From Takakia lepidozioides (lineage: Eukaryota > Streptophyta > Takakiopsida > Takakiales > Takakiaceae): a DNA stretch of 64,000 bases. A program made the translations under genes and the position numbers. Where the stretch lies: the NCBI GenBank assembly GCA_030704615.1, contig CM060732.1, positions 63,159,053-63,223,052 of the forward strand, given 5' to 3'. The notes under the pieces were generated by a model. The model made no database searches, was not told the DNA's origin, and saw only the letters and a list, made by a program, of their open reading frames with translations. Shown here piece by piece: positions 32,501-44,900 of the stretch; the stretch's first letter is position 1, and every line of letters begins with the position of its first letter.

Positions 32501-33873
32501 GGGTGGACAGTTACCCCATGTGTAGATTTTGCTCGTCTTGTGTAAACTTTGAGAATTGGTAAACCATTCAGGGTCAGTTACACGACGCACAGGCTCCGCA
32601 CACATAGGGGCAGATTGTCCGTCAGACTGCTTGGGGACAATTACCCCGTGTATAGATTTTGCTCGTCTTGTGTAGACTTTGAGGATTGGTAAACCATTTA
32701 GAGTACCAAATCCTTCGGTTACAGGTGTGTGTATATAGACAGTTGTGGAGGATCTGTGACCACAGCAACTATGCTTTTCATCTGAGGTGAGGTTACTGAA
32801 GATGGTTTGGTGTTTGAAACTGATTGTGGAACAGCTCACGCATCCAACACAGCATTTTACTGAGGATTTTGACTTCACAGCCATGAACGAAAAGTTCAAG
32901 AAAGATGAAGTCTGGGGGGAGCTTGGGGGTAAAAGCGAGAAAGGTGGGGATGATGAGGATGATTTTGCTGATGGGAACCTTGAGGATGACACCTCTGATG
33001 TGCCTCCCTTGAACAAAGCTCTGCCAGAGGCTCCAAAAAAGGTATGTATCACACTCTTTGGCATTGCCACACTCTGTAGCGTAGGCGCAACATTTGGGCC
33101 AAAGGCCTTGTAGGTAGTGTTGTGTTTTGTGGGATATGTTTGCTGTGTATTCTCCAAATGTTCTTGCCTCTGTACATCCATCTAGCTATAGGTGATGTTG
33201 TTTGGTGCTTTGTTCAGTTGTAATCTTGAGCGTGTACGAGAACTGACAGGATGTAAGATTTGAGGTTTGGATGCAGGCTGTGTATGTGAAGGACGACTTT
33301 TTTGATTCGCTGTCATGTGATGCCCTTGATCGGGAAGAAGGCCGTGCTGAACGAACAAAATTTTCTGAGCAGCGTAAAATTGACACCGAGGTAGGTTGAG
33401 TTGTAGGTTGTGTATCTTCTGGATGGTGAGGGAGCAGGTTCTGAAATATACAAATAAATGAGCTTGTTCTTGTTAAGTTTTTGTTTTCTTTACATGTAGA
33501 CCGTGTCTGCAATGCCTGGTACAAAACCTATGCAAGTTCTCATGTGCAGCCTGTTTCACCACTTTGATCTGACATGATAATCATTGTAGAATATACTTGT
33601 TTTTTTTGAAAGGAGTGGAGTCAGTATTCTGATTGCTTGTTCAATCATTCTGTGAAAGATATTGGATTGTGAAGTTGGCTTTCTGGATTTTGATGTGAAC
33701 AGACTTTTGGGAACTTCCCTTTGAGGTCTCGTGGAGGACGTGGTGGCCGTGGAGGGGGCCGCCGCGGGGGCTACAGGGGTGGTTATTATGGTGGGGGTTA
33801 CATGGGTGGAGGCAGGGGCAATGGCTACGGCAGGGGTCGTGGGACATCACGGTCCACAACAGCTATCAATTAG
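23576..33873 (+). CDS. DCP5: LSM14/RAP55 family protein, DCP5-like (decapping and translational repression)
   Basis: The gene has eight coding exons: 23576-23714, 25404-25504, 25715-25798, 26248-27270, 28434-28511, 32835-33041, 33277-33390 and 33713 minus 10, i.e. 33703-33873. All introns are GT-AG and the reading phase is kept throughout, giving 639 codons including TAG (638 residues; the plant family has about 600). Residues 1-80 form the LSm14 domain ([33 protein letters not shown]). Residues 109-449 are Pro/Gln/Ser-rich and disordered. Exon 5 is a small RGG block ([13 protein letters not shown]). Residues 482-500 are the FDF box ([14 protein letters not shown]), 552-554 the FFD box (DDFFDSL) and 583-585 the TFG box, followed by a Gly/Arg/Tyr-rich RGG tail. 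In plants DCP5 binds the decapping machinery in P-bodies and represses translation. A GA-rich leader precedes the ATG. Intron 5 carries an antisense LINE. Confidence 0.93.
29033..32499 (-). pseudogene. LINE ORF: endonuclease, reverse transcriptase, CCHC zinc motif
   Basis: Segments: endonuclease N-part 32499-31930 ([29 protein letters not shown]), C-part 31846-31214 ([15 protein letters not shown]), RT entry 31257-30778 ([19 protein letters not shown]), RT core 30758-29529 ([72 protein letters not shown]) and C-terminal 29470-29033 ([20 protein letters not shown], a CCHC arrangement). The endonuclease motif usually written QET reads QKT here, losing the catalytic Glu. RT keeps FADD. Breaks occur near 31930-31846, 30770 and 29500. 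The protein would nick target DNA and prime reverse transcription there. Confidence 0.85.
32508..32705 (-). repeat. Tandem 128-bp repeat in the LINE 5' leader
   Basis: The block GATTTTGCTCGTCTTGTGTA with flanks recurs at 32525 and 32653, so two diverged units start at about 32508 and 32636 with a period of 128 bp. The second is partial before the 5' end. Tandem 5' monomers often carry LINE promoter activity; that role is inferred. Confidence 0.8.
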
Positions 33874-35805
33874 ATAGTTTCTTGCCCAATCAATGAAGGA
33901 GCCTGCTGCAGCAATTGCATTGTTGCAATCAGGAAGACATGGAGGAGATGCTTAAAACTTTCTTAGATTTGTGGGGTTAGTGTGTGCTTGTTGGTCAGTA
34001 GGAGTGGCAGCTGATGGAAAAAAAGACAATGGGAGGGCACACTCCCAGATAAATGTTGGCTCTGGTCCGGCCATGGCTGACAATCCAATTGCATCGGCAA
34101 AGGACATTGGTCTGGCATTGCTGGGGAGCTGGATGTCTTGGAGCTGACAATGGGGAAAGACATGCTCGGTGGAACCGCTCTGCATGACCTTTGTTGGTCA
34201 CAGTGGATTCTTGGCATGTTACCACTTGCAAAGAGAGCCCCCAGAAAGTTGAAATTTCTCACTGGTGGCCTGTGCAAACAGGGTTGCTTCTTTCGTTTTT
34301 CCCAAGGCAGTTTTTTTATCACTGCTAACTCTCTTTGCTACCAGGGTAATGTGGGCAGTGGAAGGATTGTTTGTGTGACGAGCAGTCTCGGGTCTCTGGG
34401 GTAAGTCTCATGCAGACCAACACCAGGCCCATATCATACCATTCTTTTGTACATGTGTCTTGGAGTTTCAAATGGTTGATAGTGGTGCCTATAATAAATG
34501 TTAAGCCTTCCATTAACTTCTGTTTGGACAATCTGGATCGGGGGTGGTGGTGGTGGGGGAGTGTTTGTAAAAGTGAAGCCTTGGCGTCTAGGCTGTGCCT
34601 CAACCTCAGATACTGCAGTATGGTAATCTTTTTTGGAATTATGGATGCCCAATTTATCCTTACTCTGTGGTCTTGTACTTCTGTGAGCACAAACCCAGTC
34701 TTCTATCCTGCCGGCTCAAAAGATGGTAAGAGCATGCCATTCACTTGTAGTCCAATCTCTCTAGCGCTGGGGTGATACTTGGCTGGTGGCTGCTGTAGCT
34801 TCGGTCCTTGGTATTTTTTGTTGGATTGAGATGTACAGTTGAAGGGTGATAGTGTGTTAATGTTTTCTTTAGCATGTATGTTTTGACACAGTGGGCCAGC
34901 AGCAGGGGTTGGCTGAGAAAATCCCAATTGAATTTAACCTTCACAACCGTACATGGCTCATGGTGCGCCCGCCCCCAAAAGTATGGGCACAGAGCCACAG
35001 CCTCAATAGATCTCTGCTGAAGGTAGTTTGGAGGATATCTTGAGACTCCGGTATGGCGTCTCTTGCCCAGAAAGTTAGAAAGAAGACGATGGTGCGCCCA
35101 AAAGTATGGGCACAGAGTCGCAGCCTCAAGAGATCTGTGCTGAAGGTAGTTTGGAGGATACCTTGAGACTTCAGTCTGCTGACTCTTGCCCAGAAAGTAA
35201 GAAAGAAGATGCGAGAGTGGAATATATTCTGTGCAACGAGGTTCCTGGGACTCAGAAATGGAGCCTAATAAGAAACCATTCTGATCTCATTCAACATCTT
35301 GTCATCAGCAGGGCTGCTCATGATCTCCACAGGCTAGTGTGGACTCATCCAAGACAACATAATTCTCAAATACATGTAACTCATCATATACTACATTGAA
35401 CGATGAAGAGATGCAGTTGATTTGTGAGCATGCCCCTCCCTCCCTCCCCTTTGAACGTTTGGACAGAATGCGTGGCGTCTGAGTAATGTTAGTCTGACCA
35501 GCACAAGAAAACTATGATCACTAAACCTCATGGATGCGCTTAGACTCTGCTCTGGAATTTGTAGCGCTGTGCAGATACAACCGGATTGGACAGGTATCCG
35601 ATCTTGGTAAGTACACAAGAGGAGGGGAGCCGGGGGCGGGGTGGGGCGGAGGGCAGCGGGGCGGGGGAACTGTGTTTTGAAACACTTTCCTATCGGCAAG
35701 GTGAGACTCAGAACCTTGATGCAGCTCCTCAAAATTGTCGGCCAAACGCCCAGGATATTCAATCAGATTTGTGGTACTCTCTGTTACCATCACCAGCTTG
35801 CCACG
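33874..35805. other. Intergenic region between convergent DCP5 and NPF genes
   Basis: This holds the 3' flanks of both genes. An AATAAA-like word at about 34491 could serve DCP5. No further coding sequence is supported. A short tandem duplication lies at 34960-35212. Confidence 0.5.
34960..35212. repeat. Tandem duplication, about 124-bp unit, two copies
   Basis: GTATGGGCACAGAG occurs at 34981 and 35104, and the surrounding sequence matches over about 120 bases, including GAAGGTAGTTTGGAGGATA and CTTGCCCAGAAAGT. The copies differ at several positions. Confidence 0.85.
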
Positions 35806-38800
35806 CTAACTACGATCTCTGGACGATCGCGGATCATCTGGTTTTATATTTGCAGAGTTTTGGACATTCTGCAGCTTGTAGTCGTACCAGTTCGCCAAAA
35901 ACAAGAAGAAGAGCAAGTTGATTGTCGTAAGCCCTGCCAGAAGCCAGTAGAAGTAGTCCAGACGACATCGGTTTAGGTTGTCAACAATCCAGCTCGTACC
36001 CTTAACAATCGCGGTGAGGAGAATGCTACTCAAGAAATTCCCAACTCCAATTGTGCTGAGGAAGAGAGCCGTTCCCAGGCTCCTCATCGTGTCAGGAGCC
36101 TGATCATAAAAGAACTCAAAAGCTCCTATGCTGGTAAACACCTCGGCGGAACCCAACAACATATACTGTGGGAGAAGAACAAAAACACTCATAGGGACTG
36201 TCTCGTTGGGTTTGTCAAGTAGGCCGTGATCTTTTGCCACCTGACGATCCACCCAGAGTTTAGCTTCTTGTATTCAAGAATGGACTGTAAAGGCCTTCCA
36301 AGGTCACTGATGCTCGAGAAAGTATACTCTATACTCTTATGAAAAATTGGATTGTCAATACTTGGTGTAATCTAATCGACCAGTGTCGAGGAGTTTCTTG
36401 ACATTCTCTTCTAGGACATTTTGGGTATTTCTTCAAATGTACATTCTACGCACTTCAGTCAGTAGTTATCTAGGTACCCCTACATTTATTGAATAACACT
36501 CTGTAGTTGTAGTACGTAATTGAGTTGAACAGGACCCACTGGATTTTCCCTCGCTAGCCATCAGTCAGCTTTCTATTAAACAGAACAGTTGTCAAGGGTG
36601 AAAAATGTTGACCGAAGTGGAAAAACATCACGTACCTGGACTCTCTTGACCTCAACCAACGCTGCAACCACCATAGAAAGAAGGGAAATAATTATACCGA
36701 TGCCTATTCGTGTCAACATTGAGATGCCTCGCACATCCCCTGTGAAGCGACGGGCGAGTGGAACAAACACTCGGTCGTACAGAGGTACTAAGGTGACAAT
36801 GGTGATCGGAATAAAACATTGCAACGAGGGGGCAGGAATTTTGAAGGTAGGGCCTATGTTAACGTTCAGTGTGGTTCCTTGTTTCGTGTAAAATGTTGCG
36901 ACTTGTGCTGGCAAAATTGCCAAGAAGAGGGTGCAAACCCAAAAGGGCAACAAGCGGACCACAAGCTTCACTTCCTCCACCTGGGTGACGGTGGCCAGTC
37001 TCCATGTTGAGTCAGTGAGAACAGATGAATTTGATGCTTCATCTTCAAGCACTGCAGCTTTATCCAGAAACCTGCAACAGAATTTGAGACCCTTGAAATA
37101 AGGAACCAAGCTCTAGAATGACTACGGATCATCAATCTTAATTAAGAGTTAATACGAAACAAGCTCATATGAATTGCCAAGGTTGATGGAGATCACAATT
37201 TGCAGCTTCTCCCTTACGTTTGAATGCATGCTACTCGGTAAACTTAACGAAAATTAGCGTAATTAGTTCTGACGGTTGATCTGCTGTACCATCATCTACC
37301 TATCCACATAATTTACTTCAAGTCTCGTATTCTTAAATTTTTGATTTGGTTAGGCTCGAAGGATGGATATGAGCTCTCTTAACATGGGTTTACTTTTAGT
37401 ATCTCGTTGATGCTTGATTTTGGAGCCAGCCTAGAATATTGTCCTCACACCAGAATGGAATGTATGTCCTAGAAAAAGTAAAAATAAGCTTGCATGTACA
37501 TATAAGTCTTACCTTAAGGTGTTTGAATGTAGAATGGGACGCCTACCCACCGTAAAATATTCTTTGTCTTCGACCTCATATAATAATTCAGAGTCGGAAG
37601 GAACCTTTACCCTCGCCTTGCGAATTGACGCGATCAGCACCTGGGCCAGCTGGGTGAAAGGACTCCCATTTGGCCGCTTATGCCTATACCAAGGAAGACC
37701 GTATACGAATACCAAAACAAACAGTCCCATTGCCACCATAGGAGTGCCAAATCCCCAGGCCCAGCTTATGGTGTATTGGACGTAAACCAACACAGTAACG
37801 GATAGCAAGCCACCAATGCTGATAACCCAAACCCACCAATTGAAAAATGATTTCTTCATCTCATTCTCTCTTTTGTCCTCCTCATCAAACTGGTCGGCAC
37901 CAAACGCTGCAATGCAAGGTTTCATGCTTCCCGAACCCAGGGACATCAAGTAGAGAGAAAAATAGAAAAAGCCCACTTGACCTGTGGAGGCAGGTTGGCA
38001 CTCTGTGGCCAAAGCTGCACAAGGAGGAGGAATCAATGCCTTCAGTGTGACTGAGAGTGTCAACATAACCAATCCCTGCACCATCATAAACAGTGACAGT
38101 TTACAATGAAAAACTTGTATGGACTGTGAAGTTCTCATGAACCCTGCATGTTAAGATGACCATCAGTAAGTAAGGGTCGTATTCTATTTATAGCATCAAA
38201 CACTCATTCAGAAGTACACCAACTTTGAAAGTAGATTCTACTTACGATAAAGTAAACAACGCCGCAAACGAGAAGAGTCCAAAAACGACCCCAATACGCA
38301 TCTGCAAGAAATGCTCCAAGTATGGGCATAAGAAATGTAGCACCAATCCAGTTGTTCACATTTCCGGCTGAAGGTGCGTTTCCCTCGTGCAACACTCGGG
38401 TGAGGTATGTGACCAAATTTGCGGATATCCCATAAAAGGCCAGTCTCTCACCAACCTCCAATCCTGTTGCATCCAGTCCACCACATTTTGTTTTCGGTAA
38501 GGTGAAAATTACCATGGGGCCCACCCTGAATGGAAACCTAAGATCAATTGAGTTTATCTTTGTCTATTTCATGTGCAATGGGATTGCAGTGTAGTAGAAG
38601 TCAAAGTGAAATACGTACTCCAATGTGTTAGTTCACTCCTCTCTGCAGGACTAGGGAACTCTCTTTTAGTTCACACTCACCAAACAGTATTGTGGAGGAC
38701 GTTATCATACCTATGATAAAGCAGTTTGCCCTCCGGCGACCTGTAGTCTTCTTATTGATGGGATGCCCCCTGAAATCAACTGCACCATCCTTGGCTAAGC

Positions 38801-38888
38801 TGAAGGCCCTCTTCAATTCATGTTTTTTTGTGGATCTCCTGGTTGGATCCCTCGCAGGCTCATAAATAGAAACTGTCTTATGTTGCAT
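35806..38888 (-). CDS. NPF family (NRT1/PTR, POT) proton-coupled transporter
   Basis: There are five exons on the minus strand: 38888-38711, 38463-38246, 38075-37513, 37071-36636 and 36240-35806. All introns are GT-AG and the phase is kept, for 1830 bp and 609 residues, the usual family size. The N-terminus has KDGAVDFRGHPINKKTTG. The ExxER proton-coupling motif is EVGER at residues 62-66, followed by LAFYGISANLVTYLT. Further signatures are FLADAYWGRFWTL, MSLGSGSMKPCIAAFGADQF, KKSFFNWWVWVISIGGLL, YDRVFVPLARRF and PQYMLLGSAEVFTSIGAFEF. About twelve membrane helices are expected, with a charged central loop (YEVEDKEYFTVG). NPF proteins move nitrate, di/tripeptides or hormones with protons; the substrate cannot be told from sequence. 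The gene looks intact and converges on DCP5. Confidence 0.93.
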
Positions 38889-41347
38889 TTCCTTTGGTGC
38901 CTGTTAGACCCATATTTAATAATATGTAAGACCACCTCAACTATGCAATGTAGACTAATTGGCACATGTGCCTATACCGGGATAAATTAGATGCGCCGAT
39001 CCCGTACATCAAATTCCAAGTCTGTCATTTTCCGCCAGCCTGACCTCGACACTACAAGAAGTGACTTTCTCACTACCAGCTCAATCATCAAACTCACGCC
39101 ATGCAGGAATGCAAATACTGAGAAAAAGAAGAAGCCCTTAGAAGTTAGACTAGTCTAGCTAGTTGTAACGACGATTCACTGCTAAGTAAGCGCCAGAAGT
39201 CTTTGATGTGCGGGGTTCGGTTCTTTTACTACGCCCTTCAAACCCAAATTCAACTTTGAACATGAACATGAGACCGAGAGGGTTGGCATATACTTAGCAA
39301 GGTCTAGATCATATGGTTGTTCTCATATTATATGAAATGCAAGCATTGGCCAGCATCAAGACAGTCGCCAAGTGGTGCCAAGTACATCCAGAGGGTTTAG
39401 ATCTGTCGGATTCCACATAAATTACAAGAGCACTAAATCCGCATCATTGGCCCCCTGCAATATATTTGATATGGCAATCTGGATTTGATTCAGAGGCTGA
39501 GAAATTCTCAGGAAATCTATATATGGATGTTATAATCCTGCTTTGTCGAATCCCAAAATTGTGAATTGCAGGGGGGTCATAAAAAAGTGCCGGAAAAAGA
39601 TGCCTCTAAACAATTTGAATATCGGAATTTCCAGATTTGAAAAGGATGTCGGAATAGAAAAGCGCGTTATCACTTACAGTGGAAGTGATTCTCTCACGCT
39701 CGAAGCATTGTCAGTAATAGTGGAGAGCATCATAAGACAAGCGAAGATGCGATAGAATGGGTCAGCAATATTTTACATGCTATAAAATACGTTTATAGAT
39801 CTGAAGAGTAGTATCAAGAAGAACAAGTAAGTTAAATTCTTTATCAAGGTCTATCTGACTGATCTGATCATGAATATATACTTTCTGTAATACGAGTCTT
39901 TGTTAATGATACATCAGCATGAAGAGCATCCTTTCGGGGAGTTGGGTTATCGAATCTCAACGGCTTGATCATAACAGAATCTTTCCTCTCTTAAACATTA
40001 GCCCCTGCCAGAGAGAAATGACGCCGACCGAAGTCAACGTAAACCACTGCCAATTATTACGCTTCTGAATCTAGATCTGACAGTTCACCCCTGGAGAAAA
40101 ACAACTGGTATGGAAATCACGAAACAAAAGTCGATACACAATGTTATTGGGCCCTACCGTATGATGTGATGTGGCTATCTTGACTTAGAGAGGAAGAAGG
40201 AGAACATAGACAGCAGTATTACAACCTCAAGATCTGAAAAGGCATAAAGAGAATATGAAGAGGTAGAAGAATACGAAAAGCTAGTTCCAAGGGAACACGA
40301 TGAAGAGGTAGGTAGTTACAACAACCAATTCTGCTAAATCTCTTGAACTGGGTCTCAACATCACCTTGTCGAAACTGGCTGATCTGTTGGTCACAGTTCT
40401 AGTGAAGGATCTCAACTGTTCATTCGACTTGAATGGATGACTCCAAAGCTTACGCGCGCGAGTCTTGCGATCCTAACATAAAAAATGTCGTTTTCCATTT
40501 AGAAAATGCACCCATTAAAATCTAGGACATAATTTGACGAGTGTCCATAGAAAATATATTAGCAATATTATGTCCTTCAATAGGTGATCGGCATAGGTGA
40601 TCCTAGGTTCGAATTGTCGATCCCAAAAACACAGAGATCGCTTCGACCTGGGTTTGTAACTATTCATGAATGCTGATCTAAAACGTAGAATGACAGCATA
40701 TTCTAACTGTGTCGAAGACAAAATGTGATCGGATGTGGCTATCGAGGAGGACGAAGGAACAGTCTTATGAAGTGGTAGAAGAGTTTGAAAGCATTCAAAG
40801 GTTGGTAGTTGTAACTATAAGAATATATCCACTGAATTTAGTGAAACTACAGCGCAGTGTCAACGTTGGATCGGAACCAACATGAATGGATGACATACTA
40901 TAGCTCGTAGCCAAGTGCCACCCCACGAGACGGCATTATAAGCGAGTAATCCACTCCAACCAAGTTCAATCCATTATATGAAATATACTGAAGCAAATTT
41001 GTGCAGGAGTGGGGTCATCGGTGACATTCTTGCTAATTACCTGCTTTTCTTACATGCTGGAATAAACTGAAACCAAACAAAGTATATAACTTCAATTTCG
41101 GACGACTGATAGCAGTGATCTTAGAGTTGAGTTGCTGCTACACACTGCATGATTTAAGTTCATTACTGCATGTTTGTCAAGTACTTGTCATACAAACCAA
41201 TTAGACATTGGCGACTTCCAGCAGTCGCTATGCCGCCAAGCAGATATATATAGATATATAGATATATATATTACTGGCATGTTCAGAGTTCACAATGTGC
41301 ACGTATGCAATGTGAATGAGGTTACGACAATATGATGCATGCATATG
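38889..41347. other. AT-rich intergenic region, no supported gene
   Basis: The upstream region of the NPF gene lies at its left end. A 71-codon plus-strand stretch at 39543-39755 includes NNLNIGISRFEKDV and SGSDSLTLEALSVIVESI; I do not recognise it and it lacks a clear ATG. An (AT)n/GATATA microsatellite lies at about 41245-41272. Confidence 0.45.
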
Positions 41348-41767
41348 TGTTGTTTTTTCTGGTTGAAATCGCAGTGTGACCATGTTACTGCAAGTCATCA
41401 AGAGTTACGAGTTACACCGATTTATTCCATGACGGAATATCTAAGTCAGAGGCCAATTAGGTTACACTAGGATTTAACGGAGACATGCAGTTGGCCAAGG
41501 TGTTGCTACTGCGTACTATTTACGGATGGATAGTGACAACATTATTTTGAATTACTAGACTCCTCCCAGCGCCGAGCAATCGTTACTACAAATAGTATTT
41601 AGGCTTACTAGAGAGAGTCTTTGAGTTGCTGAAAACTTCTTTGTATGTTGATGCCTTATGGTGGAATTGCGGTAGTGTAAAGTGCTATGATACCATCGTG
41701 TGTTTTGATTGCCTGAATCTTTGAATTGCTGTTCTAGATAGTATTGTGTGCTTTGAGTTTTTCAACA
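41348..41767 (+). repeat. Copia 5' LTR
   Basis: The ends are TG...CA, with a perfect 5-bp target duplication outside. The element's promoter should lie within. It is identical in length to the 3' LTR. Confidence 0.95.
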
Positions 41768-41781
41768 GGTTATGGGCCCAC
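41768..41781 (+). other. Copia primer-binding site, complementary to the initiator tRNA-Met anticodon arm
   Basis: GGTTATGGGCCCAC directly abuts the LTR. As I recall the plant initiator tRNA-Met, its anticodon stem-loop reads GTGGGCCCATAACC, the exact complement. This points to priming from an internal (half-tRNA) site, as described for Drosophila copia, rather than from the tRNA 3' end. Confidence 0.7.
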
Positions 41782-41903
41782 AAACGTTTGAAGCTCAGTC
41801 AGAGAGTGCTTTCGTGAACAATTTTATTTCTGAGAGTTCTTTCTTGATTTTGTTCACGAATGAAACTAGAACTAGCAGAGAGATCTAGGAAATAGTAGCA
41901 AAG

Positions 41904-44900
41904 ATGAGTTCAGTTACCACATCGAAAGATGTGATGCAGATAGAGAGATTTTCAGGAGAGAATTTTTCTCTATGGAAGTTTCAAATGATGATTCTCCTAA
42001 GAGCCAAGAAGCTATGGTCTCTTGTCAGTGGGAAGGATTTGAGAGCAGTGGCCTCGGATAAAGACGAATGGGATGATAGGGACAGCAATGCCTGCATGTA
42101 TATTACTCAAGGAGTAGATAAGAATCACCTGCAACAGTTGGTAAACTGCACAAACTCAGTAGAGATGTGGGCGAAACTAGTGGCAGTTCATGAGCAAAAT
42201 GCTACCGAGAACATTCATGTCTTACAAAGCAAGATGTATCATCTCAAGATGGAAGAAAATGAGAGCATCTCTAGTTATATCAGCAAGATAGAACTGATGG
42301 CAAAACAGTTGAGTGATCTTGGTGAGAAGATGAATGAATCAGCTATCATGGCAAAGATAGTGTGCACAAGCTATGAGAACATCTTAGATGCATGGGATAG
42401 TGTACCCGCTGCCGAGAGGACGTTGAACAACTTGCAATCTAGGTTACTCAAGAAAGAAACATTGAGAAAAGCGCGAGGAAACACGGAGGATGTTATGGAT
42501 AAAGCTTTCTTCACAAAGCATGTCAAAGGAAGACATAACTCATCCACAAGCGGTGGAAGTTTTCTGACAAAGGAGCAGAAGAAGGAGAGAGCTGAAAGAA
42601 TAACAGAGTTAAAAAAAAAAACAAGGTGCAACACCTGCGGTGAAGTTGGGCACTGGGAGCGAGAATGTACGAAGAGTATCGCTGCTAGCATGGTGGAATC
42701 CATTAAGATGAGCGATGCCTATGCTGCCACTGCATTTCATCATGAAGAAAGAGAGCGTGTCGATGATGGCTCAGTGACACAAGGAAGAAACACTGATCAG
42801 AACATTGTCAATGATCTGGTGAAGATTGTACATATTAGCAATGCTAATGCAGCAGTGTACAATAGCACGTCAATTGGAGAGAAAGTTGGCGATGAAGACG
42901 ATATATCCTGGTACTCGGACAGTGCTGCATCTGAGCACATGACCAACAAGATGCAATGGTTCAAAAATCTTAAGAAGATTGAATCTCATCGTTGGGGAGT
43001 ACAAGTTGCCACTGATGTTACAATATGGGCAAGTTGAATAGGGGATATAGATATCCTAACCCTAGCAGGAAGTGAGTGGAGAAAGGGAACAATATACAAC
43101 GTGTTGTTTGTACCTGACCTCAGAAAGAATCTGTTCTCAGTAGCGAAGGCTGTAGACAGAGATTACATCGTCATCTATGATAAGCGTACTTGTAAGCTGT
43201 ATGCAAATCAGGGAAGGGGACCTCTTATGATGACTGGAGTGAGAGAGGGAAACCTTTGGAAACTGCAAATCAAAGTGATTACGGGAGAATCTCTGCAAGC
43301 AAACATGGTATTGTCGACGGATAATATTCAAGCAAATGTGGCGGTGACAATTGGGGGAGCAAGTCTTCAAACGTGGCATGATCGACTTGGACACATCAGT
43401 GTCGACATGATTAAACAAATGGAAAAAACACAGATTGTCGATGGTATGAAAATATTGAACCCTAATGCAGATCTGGAGTTCTGTGAAGGTTGTGCCATGG
43501 GCAAGAATCACAGAGTTGCATTTCCAGTAAATGAAGAACGTGAGAGGGTTCAGACTCCTGGAGAGTTCTACCATGCTGATGTGTGTACAATGAATGTAGA
43601 CTCGCATGGAGGTTCCAAACATTTTGTCATGTTTAAAGATGATCATAGCAGCTATAGGATCTTGTATTGCATGAAAACAAAAGGAGAAGTTATCAAGTTC
43701 TTCAAGCAGTTATGTGTGGAATCAGAGATAGAGACATGACATGCAGTGAGAAAGCTTAGAAACGACAGAGGAGGAGAATTCTTGAGCGCAAAATTTAAGA
43801 CTTTCTTTGAAGAAAATGGAATTCGGCAGGAACTTACAGCGTCATATTCCCCAGAGCAAAATGGTATCATCGAAAGGGACAATAAGACTCTGGTTAAAAG
43901 AGTTAGATGTATGCTGCAAGCAAAAGGTCTCAGTCCTAATTTCTGGGTAGAAGCTGTCACTACAGCTGCATACACCCTAAATCGAACGGGAACCAGGGTG
44001 TTGAATGGGAAAACACCTTTGGAGGCCTGGAATGGGAAGAAACCTGACATCAGCCATCTACGAGTGTTTGGTAGCATGACATATTCACATGTACCCAAAG
44101 AGCTGAGAAAAAAATTGGATGCCAAGAGCAAAAAGTGCATATTTCTTGGTTACAGTGTGGAATCTAAGGCGTATCGGCTATGGGATATTGAGCAGCAGCA
44201 CATAGTCATCAGCCGTGATGTGTTAGTAGATGAGAAGGGTAACCGTAATTCTTCACCCATCGAAGAAATGATGAGCAGACCTAACACATGCACTATGCTA
44301 CTTGAGGGAGTGGGAGACAAAATGGCTCCAGAAGTACAAAATTCTGAGGGGAATACGATTGACCAGCATAATGAGCATCCTGAGCTTCAGCTAATAGTGG
44401 ATCTACCTATTGCCATGGATGAAGGCGAAATTCATGCAGCAAACACAGGGCCTGAGCGGGTTGCACCAAGCTTACAAAGTCAGGGAACAGAAGTACATCG
44501 ATCTTGACGACCACCACAGGCATTCGGCGAGTGGGAGAGTAATTACCCTACGTTTGCTGGAATAAATGAATACATACCATTACCAGAGGAGCCAAAACGG
44601 TATGATGAGGCGATGATGTCTCCTGATCGAGCTAAGTGGGAGCTAGCAATGAAGGAAGAAATTGACTCGTTACACAAAAATGAAACGTGGATGCTTGTTG
44701 ATCTGCCAAAGGGAAGACACATAGTGAAGTGCATATGGGTATACAAGGTAAAGCCTCAAGCAGATGGGAGTATTGAGAGGTATAAAGCCCGGTTGGTTGC
44801 AAAAGGATATTCGCAGGAGTATGGAATTGATTTTCAAGAAACTTTTGCCCCCGTTGCGAAATTCGATTCAATCAGAACCCTATTAGCAGTGGTTACCGCT

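Larger units (their letters stand above)
28826..32722 (-). mobile_element. LINE (APE-type non-LTR retrotransposon) in intron 5 of DCP5, 15-bp target duplication
   Basis: The element is flanked by the identical 15-mer AGGTGTGTGTATATA at 28811-28825 and 32723-32737, which fixes its ends. It runs antisense to the host gene, with its 5' end at 32722. Order: repeated 5' leader, apurinic-like endonuclease, reverse transcriptase, CCHC domain, short 3' tail. The 3' end (28826) has no poly-A, unusual for L1-type elements. At 3.9 kb it looks nearly full length with a few interruptions. The host exons on both sides are intact, so the intron probably still splices. Confidence 0.9.

Noticed and set aside
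43137-44140. Long minus-strand open frames over copia integrase
   Set aside because: They are shadows of the plus-strand pol, which has all expected motifs.
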